A DNA stretch of 64,000 nt, from NCBI RefSeq assembly GCF_005222205.1, contig NZ_CP032345.1, positions 2,047,501 through 2,111,500 on the forward strand, written 5' to 3'. The notes under the pieces are model-generated. The model ran no database searches, had not been told where the DNA came from, and saw only the letters and a list, made by a program, of their open reading frames with translations. Shown piece by piece: positions 59,304 to 64,000 of the stretch. The DNA is from Azospirillum brasilense (lineage in GTDB: Bacteria > Pseudomonadota > Alphaproteobacteria > Azospirillales > Azospirillaceae). Each line of letters opens with the position of its first letter. The stretch's first letter is position 1. The position numbers and the translations under genes are program-made.

Positions 59304-59819
59304 CTATTCCCGCTTCTTCGTGCGTTGCCGGGCGGCAAGGATCGTCTCGACGGTGACCGGGCGGAAATCCCACACGTCCACACCGACGTCGACCTGCCGG
59401 GGCATGCCCTTCAACTGGCCGTGGCTGTGACCGTGCAGGTTCAAAGCGCCCTTGTACATGCCGTTCCAGGTGCGGAAGGCGTAATGGCACAGCACCAGCC
59501 GCCGCTCGTCCAGCAGAAGCTCCGCATAGGGCTGCACGCTCGCCCAGCCGGGCAGGACCAGGGTGGCGGGGCCGTCGTTGTTGCCGGTGATCAGGTGCTT
59601 GGTGCCGTGCAGACGCTCCAGGAGCGCTGCCATCGCGTCCGGCTTGCGGTGCAGGGCGAAGTCGCCGAGGTGCCACACCACGTCGTCCGGAGAGACCGTG
59701 GCGTTCCAGTTGGCCACCATGGCCTCGTCCATGTCCGCGACCGACGCGAAGGGGCGGCGGAAGCGGCTGAGCGCGCCGGCGTGGCCGAAATGCGTGTCGC
59801 TGGTGAAGAAGACCGCCAT
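59304..59819 (-). CDS. Metallophosphoesterase
   Basis: The 171-residue protein is a small calcineurin-like phosphoesterase with the metal-binding set FTSDTHFGH, HLGDFAL, TGNNDGP, CHYAFRTW and LHGHSHGQL. It is typical of phage- or chromosome-encoded nucleotide or nucleic-acid phosphatases. A perfect-register 15-bp tandem repeat (59290-59319, one mismatch) covers its last codons and stop, so KKRE-stop is encoded twice in a row. Start ATG 59819. It stands alone. Substrate unknown. Confidence 0.9.
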   Translation of the reverse strand: MAVFFTSDTHFGHAGALSRFRRPFASVADMDEAMVANWNATVSPDDVVWHLGDFALHRKPDAMAALLERLHGTKHLITGNNDGPATLVLPGWASVQPYAELLLDERRLVLCHYAFRTWNGMYKGALNLHGHSHGQLKGMPRQVDVGVDVWDFRPVTVETILAARQRTKKRE

Positions 59820-59881
59820 CGGGGGTCCTCAACGCAGCGGCGGCGCGGAGGGTTCCCCGCGCCGCCGGTTGCGGCCGTCCG

Positions 59882-60121
59882 TCAATCGTGCTTGTGCCCG
59901 TCCGCCGACGGATCGAGCAGCCGGTGCAGGTGCACGATGAAGTAGCGGGTGTGGGCGTCGTCGATGGTCATCCCGGTGGCGCCGCGCCACGCCTTGTACG
60001 CCTCGTCGTAGTTGGGGAAGATGCCCACGATGTGGACCTTCGTCGGGTCGACGAACTGGTCGGAATCGGGACGGACGAGTTCGCCGCCGAAGACGAGGTG
60101 GAGAAGCTGCTTGTCGGGCAT
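59882..60121 (-). CDS. DUF4170 protein
   Basis: This 79-residue protein matches DUF4170, short alphaproteobacterial proteins of unknown function: LLHLVFGGELVRPDSDQFVDPTKVHIVGIFPNYDEAYKAWRGATGMTIDDAHTRYFIVHLHRLLDP. ATG 60121 gives the family length; the longer frame is a shadow. It precedes the metallophosphoesterase gene by 62 bases on the same strand. Confidence 0.86.
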   Translation of the reverse strand: MPDKQLLHLVFGGELVRPDSDQFVDPTKVHIVGIFPNYDEAYKAWRGATGMTIDDAHTRYFIVHLHRLLDPSADGHKHD

Positions 60122-60334
60122 GACGCGGGCATCCTTTTTGGGATGGGGTGGGGACGGGAGGTGGGCCGGATTTTTGAGTACGTCATATCCGTCGTCCGCC
60201 CGCTTCTTCAAGTGCAATGACAGTGCTTCGCCGCCTCCTTCCCGCAGGATTGTCGCTTTTTTTCCGAAAGCTGGGCAAAAGGCACCGCCCTGGGGCATAG
60301 TCTAAGGAAGAACAGAAGAAGCGAGGGGTGATTC

Positions 60335-61042
60335 ATGGTTGTTGGTAATACCACAAATCGGACGAAGGCCCGGCGCGAGGTCGCGGTCTGGGACTTGCCG
60401 ACGCGCCTGTTTCATTGGAGCCTGGTCCTTCTGGTGACGGTCGCGGTGGTCTCCGCCAAGACCGACCGCATGACCATCCACATGCTGGCGGGGGAGGCGA
60501 TCCTGGCGCTCCTGCTGTTCCGGCTCGTCTGGGGGCTGATCGGCAGCCAGACCGCCCGCTTCAGCCATTTCGTGAAGGGACCGCGCGCCGTCCTCGCCTA
60601 CGCCTGCGGGATGCTCCGCGCCGGGCGCGGCGGCACGGAGCCGGAGCCGGTCGTCGGGCACAACCCGATGGGCGGGCTGATGGTGCTGGCGCTGCTGGGG
60701 GCGCTGACGCTCCAGGCGGTGGCCGGCCTCTTCACCTCCGACGACATCCTGGTGGACGGGCCGCTGGTGGCGCTGGCATCGGGGAGTGTCGTGGCGGGGT
60801 TCAGCACGCTGCACCGCATCCTGGCCGACGGGATCCTGATCCTGATCGGCGTGCATGTGCTGGCCGTGCTGGCCTATCTTCTGGTCAAGCGGGACAATCT
60901 GATCCGCCCGATGATCACGGGGCGGAAGGCGATCCCGGCGGATGCGCCGGTCGAGTCGCCGAAGCGCCGCCCGGCGGCGCTGGCCCTGGCCGTTCTGGCC
61001 ACGGTCGCGGGATTGGTGGCGGCGGTGGTCCAGGCCGGCTGA
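60335..61042 (+). CDS. Cytochrome b561 family membrane protein
   Basis: The 235-residue protein has four to five membrane helices with heme-ligand His residues (LPTRLFHWSLVLLVTVAVV, DRMTIHMLAGEAILALLLFRLVWG, STLHRILADGILILIGVHVLAVLAYLL). The VWDLPTRLFHW motif is the signature of the nickel-dependent hydrogenase b-type/cytochrome b561 group. It passes electrons from quinol to a periplasmic acceptor, possibly the adjacent cytochrome c' encoded by the convergent gene. An additional helix at the C-terminus (LALAVLATVAGLVAAVVQ) is unusual. Confidence 0.88.
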   Translation: MVVGNTTNRTKARREVAVWDLPTRLFHWSLVLLVTVAVVSAKTDRMTIHMLAGEAILALLLFRLVWGLIGSQTARFSHFVKGPRAVLAYACGMLRAGRGGTEPEPVVGHNPMGGLMVLALLGALTLQAVAGLFTSDDILVDGPLVALASGSVVAGFSTLHRILADGILILIGVHVLAVLAYLLVKRDNLIRPMITGRKAIPADAPVESPKRRPAALALAVLATVAGLVAAVVQAG

Positions 61043-61104
61043 GAGGCCCCGCACGGTCCTTCCCCGCAACCGGCGGGGAAGGACGTGTTTGCGGACCGGC
61101 CGGA

Positions 61105-61533
61105 TCAGTCGGCGCGGTAGCGCTCGTGGCAGGCCTTGCAGGCGCCGCCCACGGCGGCGAACTGCTTGGCGGTGGCGGCCTTGTCGCCGGACGCGGCGGC
61201 GGCTTCCAGCCCCTTGGCGGCCGCCTCGTAGGCCTGGGCCTTGGCGGTGAAGTCGGCGTTGTTCGCCCAGATGTCGGCCTTGGCCTTGGTGTCGCCCTTG
61301 TCGCTGCCCGCCGGGAACAAGGTGGGGATCTGGGCGGCGAAGGCGCTCATGCGCTGGGCGGCCGGGCCGACCTGGGCGACCTTGTCGCTCCCCAGCAGGT
61401 CCTTGATCTCGGCCATCGCGTTCTTGCTGGTCTGGAAACCGTCCTTGCGCGCCTTGATCGAATCCTGGGCCATCGCCGTGCCGCCGACGAGGAGCAGGGC
61501 GGCCGTGGCGGCCAGCGTGACGCGGGTGAGCAT
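61105..61533 (-). CDS. Cytochrome c'
   Basis: The 142-residue periplasmic protein has a signal peptide (RVTLAATAALLLVGGTAMAQ, residues 4-23), a four-helix body and the heme-binding CKACH near its C-terminus (ACKACHERYRAD). Cytochrome c' binds NO and may protect against it; electron transfer is also possible. It converges with the cytochrome b561 gene, a common pairing in Azospirillum-like genomes. ATG 61533 precedes the signal. Confidence 0.92.
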   Translation of the reverse strand: MLTRVTLAATAALLLVGGTAMAQDSIKARKDGFQTSKNAMAEIKDLLGSDKVAQVGPAAQRMSAFAAQIPTLFPAGSDKGDTKAKADIWANNADFTAKAQAYEAAAKGLEAAAASGDKAATAKQFAAVGGACKACHERYRAD

Positions 61534-61685
61534 GCAGATCCTCCGGATGATGGGTTTGCTTAGAAAGAGGTACGATACCCCGTCCGCGGCGCGGGCTGTC
61601 AAGCCGGGCCTGTGCGGTGCAGCATCCGCCCTTCTGGCCGGACGGCGCGTCCGTCTGCCGGGAAACCGCCCCGCTCGGGGAGTGA

Positions 61686-63002
<1,317 letters not shown>

Positions 63003-63030
63003 TCTCCGGCGCTTGCGACCGGTGAAAAAA

Positions 63031-63060
63031 GAAGAGGGGGCCGGAAGGCCCCCTCTTTTC
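63031..63060. terminator. Bidirectional terminator after aatA
   Basis: AGAGGGGGCC (63033-63042) and GGCCCCCTCT (63047-63056) form a hairpin with a GGAA loop, followed by TTTT and preceded by AAAAAA. It works for both the aminotransferase and the convergent nhaA transcript. Confidence 0.88.
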
Positions 63061-63077
63061 GTTTGTGCGCTTTTGTT

Positions 63078-64000
63078 TTATGCGCGGCGGTCGGCCCCCG
63101 CAGCGTGCAGGGCCGGCGCGGCGTCCTTGGCCGACACCAGCCGCAGGACCAGGGCGCCCGCCGTCGCCGACAGGATCGACCCGGCGAAGACGCCCACCTT
63201 CACCGCGTCGCCCAGCTCCGGCGAGGTCGGGAAGGCCAGCGCGCCGATGAACAGGCTCATGGTGAAGCCGATGCCGCACAGCAGGGCGACGCCGTAGAGC
63301 TGCGCTGTGCTGGCGCCGGCCGGCATGCCGGCGAAGCCCAGCCGGATGGTCAGCCAGGCGGTCCCGAACACCCCGACCATCTTGCCGAGGAACAGGCCGA
63401 GCGCGATGCCCAGCGGCAGCGGGCCGGTGAGGATCGAGGCGTCCATCCCGGCGAAGGACACGCCCGCGTTGGCGAAGCCGAATACCGGGACGATCAGGAA
63501 GGCGACCCAGGGGTGGATGCCGTGCTCCAGCCGCAGCAGCGGCGCATGCGGGTCCGCCGCCTCGCCGGAAGCGGGACGCAGCGGGATGGTCAGAGCCAGG
63601 GTCACGCCGGCCAGCGTCGCGTGCACGCCCGACAGCAGGACCGCGCCCCACAGGCCTGCGCCGAGGACCAGATAGGGCAGGAGGCTGCGCACGCCGAACC
63701 GGTTCAGCCCGATCAGCGCCGCCAGGAGCAGCGCCGCCACGCCGAGCGCGGGCAGGGACAGGTCGGCGGTGTAGAACAGGGCGATGATGATGACGGCGCC
63801 CAGGTCGTCGATGATCGCCAGGGCGGTCAGGAAGATCTTCAGCGAGACCGGGACGCGCGGCCCGAGCAGCGACAGCACGCCGAGCGCGAAGGCAATGTCG
63901 GTCGCCGCCGGGATCGCCCAGCCGTTGACCGTGGCCGGGTTGTCGGCGTTAAAGGCCAGATAGACCAGCGCCGGCACCAGCATGCCGCCCGCCGCCGCGA
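63078..64000 (-). CDS. nhaA: Na+/H+ antiporter NhaA, N-terminus beyond the window
   Basis: The visible 307 residues are the C-terminal three quarters of NhaA, which exchanges sodium for protons. Motifs are [17 protein letters not shown] (Asp of the ion path) and [20 protein letters not shown] (the DD pair of the active site), ten or so membrane segments and the C-terminal [13 protein letters not shown]. The frame is open to the window end, so the start and first two to three helices are missing. It converges with aatA across a shared terminator. Confidence 0.93.
   Translation of the reverse strand, partial: AAAGGMLVPALVYLAFNADNPATVNGWAIPAATDIAFALGVLSLLGPRVPVSLKIFLTALAIIDDLGAVIIIALFYTADLSLPALGVAALLLAALIGLNRFGVRSLLPYLVLGAGLWGAVLLSGVHATLAGVTLALTIPLRPASGEAADPHAPLLRLEHGIHPWVAFLIVPVFGFANAGVSFAGMDASILTGPLPLGIALGLFLGKMVGVFGTAWLTIRLGFAGMPAGASTAQLYGVALLCGIGFTMSLFIGALAFPTSPELGDAVKVGVFAGSILSATAGALVLRLVSAKDAAPALHAAGADRRA

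Overview
The window is GC-rich (coding regions roughly 65-70 % by eye) and reads as the chromosome or a large replicon of an alphaproteobacterium, most likely Azospirillum or a close Rhodospirillales relative. The support is the protein families present: a ribbon-helix-helix domain protein, a DUF4170 protein, a TipF-like degenerate EAL protein, thrS followed by infC, and the HAD-IIA subfamily. The genus is an inference from family content. No rRNA or CRISPR array was seen. One tRNA (Ser-GGA) is present.

Layout. (1) 1-2719 is the end of a podovirus-like prophage or remnant: a structural-protein tail, a T7-type large terminase, a membrane/coiled-coil protein and a SleB-type cell-wall hydrolase, in start/stop-overlapping order. 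(2) 2817-16381 is housekeeping chromosome: DUF952, pyrD (class 2), a TipF-like EAL protein, thrS, infC with a non-AUG start, a class A penicillin-binding protein, a two-gene secreted/SH3 operon, an RHH protein, a HAD phosphatase, a glycosyltransferase and an alpha/beta hydrolase. (3) 16501-16591 is tRNA-Ser(GGA). Its last 15 bases recur at 33099-33113 and bracket a 16.5 kb integrated element. (4) 16592-33113 is that element. It encodes a P4-type integrase, AlpA/MerR-like regulators, a TOPRIM primase and a P-loop helicase, then portal, a fused protease-capsid protein, connector, HNH nuclease, TerS and TerL. No tail, tape-measure, baseplate or lysis genes were recognised. This is the plan of a capsid-forming phage-inducible chromosomal island, a satellite that makes its own heads and needs a helper's tails. 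AT-rich cargo genes, one a predicted HNH nuclease, sit on the opposite strand.

(5) 33555-38630 holds an Old Yellow Enzyme, an FmdB zinc-ribbon protein next to a glutathione-independent formaldehyde dehydrogenase-like enzyme, and a PAS-GGDEF-EAL protein. (6) 38769-49708 is a same-strand organosulfur gene cluster. It has an ABC importer with two substrate-binding proteins, a flavin-dependent sulfonate monooxygenase-like enzyme, a DszC/SfnB-like flavoprotein, a LysR regulator, a D-2-hydroxyacid dehydrogenase, a class II aldolase, a HAD phosphatase and a nitroreductase. (7) 49986-55731 is an iron-uptake cluster: FecI-type sigma factor, FecR, a TonB receptor with an STN domain, a PepSY membrane protein and a small membrane protein. 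(8) 56057-59116 has a MarR regulator divergent from an alpha/beta hydrolase, with clear palindromic operators between them, followed by a GMC oxidoreductase. (9) 59304-64000 has a metallophosphoesterase, DUF4170, cytochrome b561, cytochrome c', aspartate aminotransferase and a truncated NhaA antiporter.

The most interesting part is the satellite-like element. Three perfect copies of a 12-bp palindrome spaced exactly 33 bp apart precede an RHH-like gene. Inverted-repeat operators sit at its regulatory switches. A decamer repeat flanks an AT-rich core at the 3' end of the helicase gene, resembling a satellite replication origin. Two genes show apparent single-base frameshifts.
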